DNA of 64,000 bases from Nevskiales bacterium. GTDB taxonomy: Bacteria; Pseudomonadota; Gammaproteobacteria; Steroidobacterales; GCA-2729495. Position 1 is the first letter of the stretch; every line of letters begins with the position of its first letter. Both the position numbers and the translations under genes were made by a program. Positions 41,112 to 49,992 of the stretch are shown here, piece after piece. The stretch covers positions 186,001-250,000 of the forward strand of contig WYBE01000067.1 of the NCBI GenBank assembly GCA_011526045.1. Direction: 5' to 3'. Below the pieces are notes generated by a model. The model was not told where the DNA came from, searched no databases, and was given only the letters and a program-made list of their open reading frames with translations.

Positions 41112-41648
41112 ATGGCGCTGTTGAAGATTCTGGAATATCCCGATCCCCGGCTGCGTACCCGTGCCCAGCCGGTGCCGGCCGTGGATGAGCGAATCCGCAC
41201 CCTGGTCGCGGATATGCTCGAGACCATGTACGCGGCGCCCGGCATCGGCCTGGCGGCGACCCAGGTGGACGTGCACCTGCGGGTCCTGGTGGTCGATATT
41301 TCGGAGCAGCGCAACCAGCCGCTGGCATTCGTCAATCCAGAGATCCTGGAAAAGGAAGGCACCGATTCGGGCGACGAGGGCTGCCTGTCGGTGCCGGGTT
41401 TCACCGAGACCGTGGAACGGGCCCGGCGGATCCGCGTCCGGGCGCTCGACCGGCAGGGCCGGCCCATCGAGTTCGAGGCCGAGGGCTTGCTCGCCGTCTG
41501 CATCCAGCACGAGATGGATCATCTCGACGGCAGGCTCTTCGTCGATTACCTCTCCGAGCTCAAGCGCCAGCGCATTCGCAAGAAGCTCGAGAAGGCGGCG
41601 CGCCGCGAGGCCACGCCGGGCGAGCGGAGCAAGGTCCCTGTCATTTGA
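41112..41648 (+). CDS. def: Peptide deformylase
   Basis: Def removes the formyl group from new proteins. The three family motifs are GIGLAATQ (44-51), EGCLSVPG (metal ligand Cys91) and QHEMDH (His133, Glu134, His137). It has 178 residues. An AAGGAG site precedes the ATG. It heads the def-fmt-rsmB-DUF4390-ntrY-ntrX run. Confidence 0.97.
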   Translation: MALLKILEYPDPRLRTRAQPVPAVDERIRTLVADMLETMYAAPGIGLAATQVDVHLRVLVVDISEQRNQPLAFVNPEILEKEGTDSGDEGCLSVPGFTETVERARRIRVRALDRQGRPIEFEAEGLLAVCIQHEMDHLDGRLFVDYLSELKRQRIRKKLEKAARREATPGERSKVPVI

Positions 41649-41714
41649 TCCCGTTACGCCACGCTCCCGCAGCAGTGCGGTGATCGACGCGGCCGTGACC
41701 GACCGGTTGCCGCA

Positions 41715-42668
41715 GTGAAGAACGGGGCGCCGGCGCGGATCGTGTTTGCCGGCTCGCCGCAGTTCGCGGTCCCGGCGCTCGCGCGGCTCGTCGATTCGCG
41801 CCACCGCCTGGTTGCCGTTCTTACCCAGCCCGACCGGCCGGCAGGACGCGGCCGGCGGCTGCAGGCCAGCGCGGTCAAGGAGTACGCGCTCGCGCGCGGC
41901 CTGGAGTTGCTCCAGCCGGTGAGCCTGCGCCGGGACGGGGACGTGATCGCGCGCCTGCGTGCCTGCGCCGCAGACCTGATGGTGGTCGTCGCCTATGGAT
42001 TGATCCTGCCGCGCAGCGTGCTGGAAATCCCCGCGCGCGGCTGCATCAACCTGCATGCGTCGCTGCTGCCGCGCTGGCGCGGCGCCGCGCCGATCCAGGC
42101 TGCCGTGCTCGCCGGCGATGAACGCACCGGCGTCAGTCTGATGCGTCTGGACGAGGGCCTCGACACCGGCCCGGTCGCGGCGTCGCGCACGGTGGTGATC
42201 GGCCCGGCAGAAACGGCGGGCGAATTGCACGACCGGCTGGCACTCCTCGGCGCCGATCTGCTGCTCGATGAGATCGAAGGCGTCCTGGACGGCACGGCGG
42301 CGTTTGCCCCGCAGGGCACGCAGGATGTGACCTATGCGGGCAAACTCAGCAAGGAAGAGGCGCGACTCGACTGGTCCGAGCCGGCACTCACGCTCGAACG
42401 GCGCGTGCGCGCCTACAACCCCTGGCCGGTGGCCGAGACCCGCCTCGACGGGTTGCAGCTGCGCTGCTGGATGGCGCGGGCCCTGGCGGGAGGCGCCAGC
42501 GGCCAGCGTCCCGGGACGGTCGTCGCCAGCGGCACCGAGGGCGTGGACGTGCAGACGGGCAACGGGCTGCTGCGCCTGACCAGCCTGCAACTGGCGGGAC
42601 GCCAGCGTCTCGATGCGGGAGTATTCGCGAACGGTTACGCACTGGCAGGCAAGGTTCTCGGCCCGTGA
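41715..42668 (+). CDS. fmt: Methionyl-tRNA formyltransferase
   Basis: Fmt formylates initiator Met-tRNA, the partner reaction to deformylase. Motifs are RIVFAGSPQFAVPAL at the start, VVVAYGLILP, and the folate-site block HASLLPRWRGAAPIQ. The C-terminal OB-like domain follows. Length is 317 residues. The start is GTG 41715, and the stop overlaps the rsmB start by 4 bases (GTGA). Confidence 0.97.
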   Translation: MKNGAPARIVFAGSPQFAVPALARLVDSRHRLVAVLTQPDRPAGRGRRLQASAVKEYALARGLELLQPVSLRRDGDVIARLRACAADLMVVVAYGLILPRSVLEIPARGCINLHASLLPRWRGAAPIQAAVLAGDERTGVSLMRLDEGLDTGPVAASRTVVIGPAETAGELHDRLALLGADLLLDEIEGVLDGTAAFAPQGTQDVTYAGKLSKEEARLDWSEPALTLERRVRAYNPWPVAETRLDGLQLRCWMARALAGGASGQRPGTVVASGTEGVDVQTGNGLLRLTSLQLAGRQRLDAGVFANGYALAGKVLGP

Positions 42669-44005
42669 GCGCGCCGGCCAGCGGCGCGGCGACGCGGGGC
42701 CTCGCGGCGCGCGCGGTTGCGCGCGTGCTGGTCGAAGGTCGTACGCTCGACGTGGCGTTGCAATTGCCGGAGATGGACTCGCTCGCCGCCGCGGACCGTG
42801 CGCAGGTCAGGGCGCTCGCCTACGGCGCAACCCGCTGGCACCACCGTCACCGCCGCCTGCTGGGCGAGCTGTTGCACCGCCCGTCAGCGCGTCTGGAGCC
42901 CGAACTGGAAGCCCTGCTCTCGGTCGGCCTGTTCCAGGTGCTCGACGCAGCGCAACCCGATTACGCAGCGGTCTCCGCCACGGTGGCCGCGGCTCGGTGG
43001 CTGGGCCGGTCCCGGGCGACTGGGCTCGTCAATGCGGCGCTGCGCCGGATGCAGCGCGAGCGCACGCCGCTGCTCGCCGCGGCGCTGGCGGCGGACGACG
43101 GGCGCTATTCCTGCCCGTCCTGGCTGATCGACCGGCTGCGCAGCGACTGGCCCCGGGACTGGCAGCCAGTGCTCGAGGCTTCGCTGCAAGCGCCGCCCCT
43201 GTGGTTGCGCGTGAACCGCCTGCGGCGCGATCCGGCCGAGTACCGCGCAGAACTCGCTACGGCCGGCATCGAGAGCACGGCGTCCCCGGAGCTGCCCTTC
43301 GCGCTGCGCCTCGCGCGCGCGACACCGGTGGCCGGGATCCCGGGATTCCTTGCGGGCGAGGTCAGCGTCCAGGACGTTGCGGCGCAGGTCGCGGGCCTGC
43401 TGCTCGATGTGGCGCCCGGGATGCGCGTGCTCGATGCCTGTGCCGCGCCGGGCGGCAAAGCGACCCAGCTGCTCGAACTTGCGGCCGGTGAGATCGATCT
43501 GCTGGCGCTCGACCACGATGCGACGAGGCTCGTGCGGGTCGGCGAGAACCTGGAGCGGCTCGGTTTGCGTGCAACCACGGTGTGCGCAGATGCGCGTGAA
43601 CCGTCATCGTGGTGGGATGGGCGACCGTTCGACCGCATCCTCGTGGATGTGCCCTGCTCGGGCACCGGGGTCATCCGGCGGCACCCGGACATCAAGCTGC
43701 TGCGGCGTCCCGGCGACATCGGCCCGCTTGCCGGGCGCCAGCGCGCGATACTCGACGCTGTCTGGCCGCTGCTCACCCGTGGCGGACAACTCCTGTACGT
43801 GAGCTGCTCGATTCTGAGCGCAGAGAACACGGCAGTGGTCGGCGCCTTCCTGGCGGCGCACCCGCAGGCAAGACTCGAGCGCATTGCGCCGGCCACGCTG
43901 CCGGACTGGCTGCGGCCGTTGCCGGACGCGGGCTGGCAGAGTCTGCCGGGAGCCGCCGATACCGACGGTCTTTACTATGCTTTAATGACCCGCGCCGAGC
44001 CCTGA
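42665..44005 (+). CDS. rsmB: 16S rRNA (cytosine967-C5)-methyltransferase RsmB
   Basis: RsmB methylates C967 of 16S rRNA. An N-terminal NusB-like RNA-binding domain (ARAVARVLVEGRTLDVAL...) is followed by a class I methyltransferase with VLDACAAPGGKATQLLEL. The two catalytic Cys motifs are PCSGTGV and SCSIL. The length is 446 residues. The start is GTG 42665, coupled to fmt. Confidence 0.96.
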   Translation: MSAPASGAATRGLAARAVARVLVEGRTLDVALQLPEMDSLAAADRAQVRALAYGATRWHHRHRRLLGELLHRPSARLEPELEALLSVGLFQVLDAAQPDYAAVSATVAAARWLGRSRATGLVNAALRRMQRERTPLLAAALAADDGRYSCPSWLIDRLRSDWPRDWQPVLEASLQAPPLWLRVNRLRRDPAEYRAELATAGIESTASPELPFALRLARATPVAGIPGFLAGEVSVQDVAAQVAGLLLDVAPGMRVLDACAAPGGKATQLLELAAGEIDLLALDHDATRLVRVGENLERLGLRATTVCADAREPSSWWDGRPFDRILVDVPCSGTGVIRRHPDIKLLRRPGDIGPLAGRQRAILDAVWPLLTRGGQLLYVSCSILSAENTAVVGAFLAAHPQARLERIAPATLPDWLRPLPDAGWQSLPGAADTDGLYYALMTRAEP

Positions 44006-44054
44006 GGAACGGCCATCCGCCGCAGCGGCGCGTAGCAACAGAGCCAGGATATTC

Positions 44055-44642
44055 ATGCAGTTGTTGAAACGGATGCTCCGTGCCATGGCCTGCCGGGGGC
44101 GGGCCCTGGCGGCGGTCGGCCTGCTGCTTGCAGCGCCGCCGGCGGCGCTCGCCGCCGACTTCGAGATCCGTACCGCGAGCATCGGCGCGCACGAGGGCAG
44201 CTGGGAACTCACGGCGCGGGTCGACTACCGGTTGCCGGAGGAGGCGATTACCGCGCTCGAAAGCGGCGTCGTTCTCACGTTTCGGATCGAGGTGGAAATC
44301 TCCCGGTTTCGCGCCTGGTTTCTGAACGCCGGAGTACTTTCCATCGTGCGCGACTGGACGCTCAGCTTCGAGCCGCTGTCGCGCCGCTACCTCGTCCGCT
44401 ATCCCGACGGCCGTGAGCCTACCTCTCACGCCACGCTGTTCAGCGCACTGAATGCGATCGGCAGGGTGCAGCAACTACCGATCGCGCCTGAATCGACCCT
44501 GGTTGCTCCTGAAACCTACCAGGTCGGCGTGCGCGCCTCGCTCAGCGGCGAGGCGCTGCCCGCGCCCCTGCAGTTCTTCGCTTTCTGGGATGGTGGTCTG
44601 AGCATCGAGAGCGAGTGGTACGAGTGGACCTTCACGCCATGA
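44055..44642 (+). CDS. DUF4390 domain exported protein
   Basis: A 195-residue protein with a signal peptide (ALAAVGLLLAAPPAALA, cleavage before ADFEI) and one DUF4390 domain rich in beta strands. Its gene is usually found just before ntrY in gammaproteobacteria, and here overlaps it by 4 bases (ATGA). The function is unknown; a periplasmic partner of the NtrY sensor domain is a reasonable inference. Confidence 0.85.
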   Translation: MQLLKRMLRAMACRGRALAAVGLLLAAPPAALAADFEIRTASIGAHEGSWELTARVDYRLPEEAITALESGVVLTFRIEVEISRFRAWFLNAGVLSIVRDWTLSFEPLSRRYLVRYPDGREPTSHATLFSALNAIGRVQQLPIAPESTLVAPETYQVGVRASLSGEALPAPLQFFAFWDGGLSIESEWYEWTFTP

Positions 44643-46843
44643 GATGGCCGCGTGGCGGCCTGGCGCTCGCGCTGGTCGTTACCGCCGGGCTGGTCGGGCT
44701 GGGGCTGCTCACCCAGGTCATGCAGAACACGGGCGCACTCGGGCGCTGGCACGACCTGATCCTGCTGGCCAATGTGGCCGGCGCACTCGTGCTCGCCGGC
44801 GTGCTGGTCTGGAACCTGGCACGGCTGCTGCGCGAACGCCGCCGGCAGATTCCGGGATCGGGTCTGAAACTGCGGCTGCTGGCCGCCTTTGCCGCCATTG
44901 CGGCGGCGCCAATGCTGGTGCTGTATCTCGTGGCCGTGCAGTTCCTGCACCGCGGGATCGAGACCTGGGCCGATGACGAGATCGCGCGGGAACTATCGCG
45001 TGCGCTGGAGTTCTCGCGCGTGGCGCTCGATGCCGAGCTCGGCGAGGCCCGCGAGCGCACCCGCACGGCCGGCGCCCGGCTCGCGGGCTTGCCGGCGGCA
45101 CGGCTTGCCGAAGCGCTGCCGCAGCAGCGCGTCGCGGCCGGTGCGCAGGAAATGAGCGTCTACGCCCGCAACTTTCGCGTGCTCGCATCCAGCAGCAGCG
45201 TGGGCAGGGGGACGACATCGCTGCAGCCTAGCGAGGAGATCCTGGCGCAGCTCACGCGTGACGGCAGCTTCGCCGCGGTCGAGCCAGGGGGCGACGGGCG
45301 CCTGCGCATTCGCGCTGCGATCCTGCTCGGCGGGAGCCCGCCGGCCGAGCCGCTGCTGCTGCAGGCGCTGTACCCGCTGCGCGGTCCGCTGGGGGTGCTC
45401 GCGACTTCCGTGCAAAGGGCCTACACGCGCTACGGCGAGTCCTTGTACGTGCGCGAGCCGCTCGAGGACGGGTTCACCGTCGCGCTGTCGGTGGTCGTGC
45501 TGCTCGCATTGTTCACGGCGCTGTACGGCGCGCTCCTGTTTGCGCAGGAGCTGGCTGCGCCGATTCGCCGGCTGGTGGCGGGTACGCGCGCCATTGCCGC
45601 GGGCCGTCTCGACACTCGCTTGCCGGTGACCAGCGGCGACGACATCGGCGCGCTGGTCGAATCGTTCAACGAGATGACCGCCCGGCTCGACACGGCCCGC
45701 GACGAAGCCCAGCACCATGCCGAGCAGATCGACCGCGCACGCACCTATCTCGCGACCGTGCTGGCGCGCCTGACGAGCGGCGTGATCGCGGTGGATGCAG
45801 AGCGCTGCCTGAGCGTGGTCAACGACTCCGCGGAGGCGATCCTGCTTGCCGACCTGCGCCGGGCCGAAGGCCGCTCACTCACGGAGATCGGCCGGGAGAA
45901 TCCGCACCTCGCCGGCTTCTTTGCAGCCTGCGAGCAGCGCAGCCTCGCTGCGCCCTCGGGATGGCGGGAACAGCTCGAGCTGCCCGGCGAGTCCAGGGGC
46001 CGGCGGGTGCTCATGTGTTCGGCGGCGCCGCTGCCCCCGGAGCCCGGCCGCAACCCGGGGTATGTGCTGGTGTTCGACGATATCACCGACATGCTGCAGG
46101 CCCAGCGCGAAGCTGCCTGGGGCGAGGTGGCGCGGCGGCTGGCACACGAGATCAAGAACCCGCTCACGCCGATCCAGCTGTCGGCCGAGCGCATCAGGCG
46201 CCGGTATCTCGACAGCCTGCCCGAGTCGGAAACGGAATTGCTCGATCGCGCGACCCACACGATCGTCCAGCAGGTCGAGGCGCTGCGCGACATGGTCAAT
46301 GCGTTCGGCGACTACGCCCGCGCCCCGGAGATCCACTTCGCATCGCTCGATCTGAACCGGCTGGTGCGGGAGGTGGTCGATCTGTATCACAGCCCGCAAT
46401 TGCCCCGGATCGGACTCAATCTCGACGAACACCTCCCGAGCGTGGATGCCGATGCGGTGCGGTTCCGGCAACTGCTGCACAACCTCATCCGCAATGCCTG
46501 CGAGGCGCTGGACGGCGCGCAGGAGCCGCGGGTGAACATCAGCACGGCACAGGTCGAAAAAGATGGCGGCCACTGGGTCGAGCTGCGGGTATGTGACAAC
46601 GGCCCGGGCATCGAGCCGGCACTGCTGGAACGGGTGTTCGAGCCATACGTCACCGGCAAACCCCGTGGCACCGGCCTCGGTCTGGCGATCGTGCGCCGGC
46701 TGGTCGAGGAGCACGGCGGCAACGTCAGCGCCGTGAATCCGCCCGAGGGCGGAGCATGCGTCAGCGTATTCCTGCCGGTGGCGCAGGCGGGCAGCCACGC
46801 GCAGGCCGAGGCGCGCCAGCGTCTCGCCGGTGAGCGGAGGTAG
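44639..46843 (+). CDS. ntrY: NtrY-type membrane sensor histidine kinase
   Basis: A 734-residue sensor kinase. The N-terminus has several hydrophobic helices (GLALALVVTAGLVGLGLL; LILLANVAGALVLAGVLV; LAAFAAIAAAPMLVLYLVAVQFL) and a periplasmic stretch of about 170 residues, then a helix VALSVVVLLALFTALYGALLF. HAMP, PAS (VIAVDAERCLSVVNDSAEAIL) and HisKA domains follow; the phospho-acceptor is His503 in LAHEIKNPLTPIQLSAER. The ATPase boxes are LIRNACEAL, DNGPGI and GTGLGLAIV. It is co-transcribed with ntrX. The signal sensed is not known here. Confidence 0.93.
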   Translation: MRWPRGGLALALVVTAGLVGLGLLTQVMQNTGALGRWHDLILLANVAGALVLAGVLVWNLARLLRERRRQIPGSGLKLRLLAAFAAIAAAPMLVLYLVAVQFLHRGIETWADDEIARELSRALEFSRVALDAELGEARERTRTAGARLAGLPAARLAEALPQQRVAAGAQEMSVYARNFRVLASSSSVGRGTTSLQPSEEILAQLTRDGSFAAVEPGGDGRLRIRAAILLGGSPPAEPLLLQALYPLRGPLGVLATSVQRAYTRYGESLYVREPLEDGFTVALSVVVLLALFTALYGALLFAQELAAPIRRLVAGTRAIAAGRLDTRLPVTSGDDIGALVESFNEMTARLDTARDEAQHHAEQIDRARTYLATVLARLTSGVIAVDAERCLSVVNDSAEAILLADLRRAEGRSLTEIGRENPHLAGFFAACEQRSLAAPSGWREQLELPGESRGRRVLMCSAAPLPPEPGRNPGYVLVFDDITDMLQAQREAAWGEVARRLAHEIKNPLTPIQLSAERIRRRYLDSLPESETELLDRATHTIVQQVEALRDMVNAFGDYARAPEIHFASLDLNRLVREVVDLYHSPQLPRIGLNLDEHLPSVDADAVRFRQLLHNLIRNACEALDGAQEPRVNISTAQVEKDGGHWVELRVCDNGPGIEPALLERVFEPYVTGKPRGTGLGLAIVRRLVEEHGGNVSAVNPPEGGACVSVFLPVAQAGSHAQAEARQRLAGERR

Positions 46844-46848
46844 GCACC

Positions 46849-48222
46849 ATGCGCAAGCCGCAAGTCCTGGTGGTGGATGACGAAGCGGATATCCGCAACA
46901 CGATCCAGGAGATCCTCGCGGAGGAAGGCTACGACGTGGCCACCGCGGCCGATGCGGGTGAGGCCAGGAGTGCGGTGCGCGAGCGCGCGCCGGATCTCGT
47001 CCTGCTCGACGTGTGGATGCCGGATACCGACGGCATCAGCCTGCTCGGGGAATGGCAGCAGGGCGGCCAACTGCATTGTCCGGTCGTGATCCTCTCCGGG
47101 CACGGGACGGTGGAAACCGCGGTCGAGGCGACCCGCCTCGGCGCGGTGGACTTCGTCGAGAAGCCCGTGTCGCTCAGCAAGCTGCTGCGCACCGTGGAGC
47201 GGGCGCTGACCGGCAAACGCCCTGTTGCCAGGGAGGGCGGCGGCCGCGGCACCATGCCGCCGTTGTTTGCCGCCCTCGGCCGCAGCCGGCGCATTCGCGA
47301 ACTGCGGGCAGAGGCCGAACGGCTCGCACCGCACAACGCGCCGGTGCTCATCGTCGGCGAGTCCGGCACCGGCCGTGGAGCGCTCGCCCGCTTCATGCAC
47401 GAGTCCGGCCCCCGCCGTGAGCAGCCATTCGTAACGGTGGTCGGCGCGAGCCTGATTGCCGACAACGCCGCCAACCTGTTGCTCGGCGCGGCCGACGCGC
47501 AGGGCACCCAGGCCGGATGCATCGAGCGAGCGGCCGGCGGCAGCCTCTTCATCAGCAATATCGAGCAGGCGAGCGTGCCGGCCCAGGACCTGCTGGCCGG
47601 CATTATGGAGGCGGGCAGTTTCGCGCGCCTCGGGCATGCTGGGGAACAGCGCGTCACGGCGCGGCTGATGGCCTCGGCGCGGCCGGAAACGATCGGCGCG
47701 CCGGCGGCCTCCGGCCTGCGGCCCGAGCTGCTCGAGCGGCTCGGGGCCCTGCGCATCCATGTACCGCCGGTGCGGGAGTATTCGCAGGACATGTCCGAAC
47801 TGCTGCGGTATCTCACCGACGATCTGAGCGAGCGCGACCATCTGCCGTATCGCCCCTTCAGCTTCGCGGCGCAGAACCGGCTGCGGACCTATCCCTGGCC
47901 GGAGAACCTGCGGCAGTTGACGGGGCTCGTGCGGCGCGTGCTTGCTGCGGGCCTGAAGGACGAAGTCAGCCTGGCGGAGGTAGAGCGGGAGTTGCCACCC
48001 GCCGGCGGTCCGCAACAGCCGCTGGTCAAGCAGGACCTGCTGGCGTTGCCCTTGCGCGAGGCGCGCGAGCAGTTCGAGCGTGCCTACCTGGTCGAGCAAC
48101 TGGCATTGTGCGGCGGCAAGGTGGGCCAGCTCGCCAAGCGCGTTGGCATGGAGCGCACGCACCTGTACCGCAAGCTGCGCTCGCTCGGCGTCGAGTTCCG
48201 CAACATGCCGGGCGACGAGTAG
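46849..48222 (+). CDS. ntrX: NtrX-type response regulator with a degenerate AAA+ domain
   Basis: The 457-residue regulator has an intact receiver domain (Asp10, Asp11, phospho-acceptor Asp54, Lys105) and a C-terminal Fis-type helix-turn-helix (GQLAKRVGMERTHLYRKLRSL). The central domain is degenerate: the Walker A-like loop is GESGTGRG (170-177), so Lys and Ser/Thr are lost; the Walker B position reads GGSLFISNIEQ (230-240), without the Asp-Glu pair; and the GAFTGA loop is missing. It should bind DNA but not drive sigma-54 open-complex formation. A strong GGAGGT site precedes ATG 46849. Confidence 0.9.
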   Translation: MRKPQVLVVDDEADIRNTIQEILAEEGYDVATAADAGEARSAVRERAPDLVLLDVWMPDTDGISLLGEWQQGGQLHCPVVILSGHGTVETAVEATRLGAVDFVEKPVSLSKLLRTVERALTGKRPVAREGGGRGTMPPLFAALGRSRRIRELRAEAERLAPHNAPVLIVGESGTGRGALARFMHESGPRREQPFVTVVGASLIADNAANLLLGAADAQGTQAGCIERAAGGSLFISNIEQASVPAQDLLAGIMEAGSFARLGHAGEQRVTARLMASARPETIGAPAASGLRPELLERLGALRIHVPPVREYSQDMSELLRYLTDDLSERDHLPYRPFSFAAQNRLRTYPWPENLRQLTGLVRRVLAAGLKDEVSLAEVERELPPAGGPQQPLVKQDLLALPLREAREQFERAYLVEQLALCGGKVGQLAKRVGMERTHLYRKLRSLGVEFRNMPGDE

Positions 48223-48242
48223 CCCGCAGCGCGGCGGGCTTT
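48221..48242 (+). terminator. Weak hairpin terminator after ntrX
   Basis: A 7-bp stem AGCCCGC / GCGGGCT (48221-48227, 48234-48240) begins within the ntrX stop codon and is followed by only two T residues. Confidence 0.35.
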
Positions 48243-48324
48243 GCCGCGCCATGCCGGGTGTCGCCGAACTGACGACGGCCCTGCTCTGGGTCGCCGTCGG
48301 GCGGCTGCGCGAGCGGCGTACGGC

Positions 48325-49404
48325 CTAACGCGCTGCGGTCCGCAGGTAACGGGCGAGGGGTTCCGGCAGCGCCGTGAGGTCCACCTCGGCGATGCCGGCC
48401 GGATACGGTGCCGAGTTGTAGGTGTTCCAGAACACGACCCGCCGGCCGGCAAGACGGCCCGAGCGCGCGTCGGCAATCAGCGCGGCAAGGGCCTTCGCGG
48501 TGTAAGTGGTCTCGAGGCGGATGCCGGCGAGTTCGCGCATCATCGCGACTGCCTCGAGGCTTGCCGGCGTGGCTTGCGCGTAGCCGTCGCCGAGAAACTC
48601 CTCGCGCAACTCCAGGGTGCGCATCGGCTCATCGAGCAGCGGGAAGCACCGGTCGCGGTCATGCAACGCCCGGTTGGTCTCGGCGAGCAGCGCGGCGACC
48701 CGCGAGTTCGCCCCGTCGCCGAATGGCACCACGCGCGGTGCGACGACCCGCGTCGCGAGACCGGCGACCCGCAGCCCGAGGGTGAGCCCGATCGCCGTGC
48801 CCATCGTGCCCCCGGCCACATACAGGTACTCGGGTTCCTCGCCGGATGCGCACTGCCCGGCAAACTCCAGCGCGGCACCCACAAAGCCGACCGCGCCGCG
48901 CCAGTTGGAACCGCCCCAGGGAATCTCGTAGACACGTTGCGCGCCGCCCGGGTGCCGTTCGCGGATCCGGGCCGCGAGCTCGAGGCTGTGGTTGTAACTG
49001 CGCGCCGGGTGCAGCCGCGTGCCGAGCAGCAGGTGATGGCGCAGCGAGTCGGCGACCCAGGGCGTGATGACCTGGTCGAGCAACACCGCATGGCAGGCCA
49101 GGCCGAGGCGGCCGGCAAACAGCGATGCCGCCAGTGCGTGGTTGGAGCCGGCCGTACCGAAGGTCACGATCGTGTCGCAGCCGCTGGCCAGTGCGTCGGC
49201 GAGCAGGTACTCCAGCTTGCGTACCTTGTTGCCGCCGTACACCGGTGAGGTCAGATCGTCACGCTTGACGGCGAGTGCAGCGACACCAAGCGCGCGCGCG
49301 AGGGCCGGGGTGTCCGCGACCGGGGTGGGCAGTGCGCCGAGCACGATGTGGGGCAGCGTGTCGGCCAGCGCGGGGAACGCCGCCTCCAGCGCACCGGCAC
49401 TCAT
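48325..49404 (-). CDS. PLP enzyme of the D-cysteine desulfhydrase / ACC deaminase family
   Basis: A 359-residue fold type II PLP enzyme. The likely Schiff-base Lys60 is in SPVYGGNKVRKLEYLL. The Gly-rich phosphate loop is VAGGTMGTAIGLTLGL. Relatives deaminate D-cysteine to pyruvate, sulfide and ammonia, or ACC to 2-oxobutyrate; motifs here do not separate these. The start overlaps the SPOR gene stop by 4 bases (ATGA), making an argS-SPOR-PLP unit. Confidence 0.75.
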   Translation of the reverse strand: MSAGALEAAFPALADTLPHIVLGALPTPVADTPALARALGVAALAVKRDDLTSPVYGGNKVRKLEYLLADALASGCDTIVTFGTAGSNHALAASLFAGRLGLACHAVLLDQVITPWVADSLRHHLLLGTRLHPARSYNHSLELAARIRERHPGGAQRVYEIPWGGSNWRGAVGFVGAALEFAGQCASGEEPEYLYVAGGTMGTAIGLTLGLRVAGLATRVVAPRVVPFGDGANSRVAALLAETNRALHDRDRCFPLLDEPMRTLELREEFLGDGYAQATPASLEAVAMMRELAGIRLETTYTAKALAALIADARSGRLAGRRVVFWNTYNSAPYPAGIAEVDLTALPEPLARYLRTAAR

Positions 49405-49976
49405 TCGCCGACCCGGATCACGAGGAAATCGATGCCCGCCTTGCGCAGCTGCCCGCGGTTGCGGTTGAGCTCGGCGAGATCCTCGATGGGGCCGATGCGC
49501 ACCCGGTGATAGCGGCGTTCGTCGACCGTGATCTCCTGGATCTGCGACCGGATACCGAGCAGGGCGAGCTTCGCCTTCACGCGATCGGCGTCGGCAAACT
49601 CGCCATACGAGCCTGCCTGCAGGACATAGACTCCCGGGGTGTCGAGCGGAACCGGCGTCTTGCCCGGCCGCACATCGCGGCCTTCCTCGGGCACGATGAC
49701 CTCGGAGTTAGGCAGCATCTCGTAGAACTCGAAGCGCTTCTCCGGTGGGGCGCTCGGTGCTTTCGGCTGCGGTTTCGGCGCAGGACGCGCGCCGCTGGCG
49801 GCCGCCGGGACGGGGGGAGAGCGCAGCTTGTCGCGGATATAAATGGCGCCCGCCAACGCCAGTGCGCCGGCGACGAGCCCGGTCAGCACGAGAACCCAGC
49901 GCGAGGTTCCGCCGCCGCGCCGCGAGGCGGGGCTGCCGCTGCGACGCCGGCGATTGCGCGATCGTGCCACGGTCAA
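49401..49976 (-). CDS. SPOR domain membrane protein
   Basis: A 191-residue bitopic protein: basic cytoplasmic N-terminus (RSRNRRRRSGSPASRRGG), one membrane helix (VLVLTGLVAGALALAGAIYI), a Pro/Ala/Lys linker, and a C-terminal SPOR domain (VYVLQAGSYGEFADADRVKAKLALLGIRS...). SPOR domains bind denuded septal glycan, so a role at the division site is likely. It follows argS by 16 bp, as in Pseudomonas. The first codon may be TTG 49976 or GTG 49970. Confidence 0.85.
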   Translation of the reverse strand: MTVARSRNRRRRSGSPASRRGGGTSRWVLVLTGLVAGALALAGAIYIRDKLRSPPVPAAASGARPAPKPQPKAPSAPPEKRFEFYEMLPNSEVIVPEEGRDVRPGKTPVPLDTPGVYVLQAGSYGEFADADRVKAKLALLGIRSQIQEITVDERRYHRVRIGPIEDLAELNRNRGQLRKAGIDFLVIRVGE

Positions 49977-49992
49977 CGATCAGCCCCGGCGC

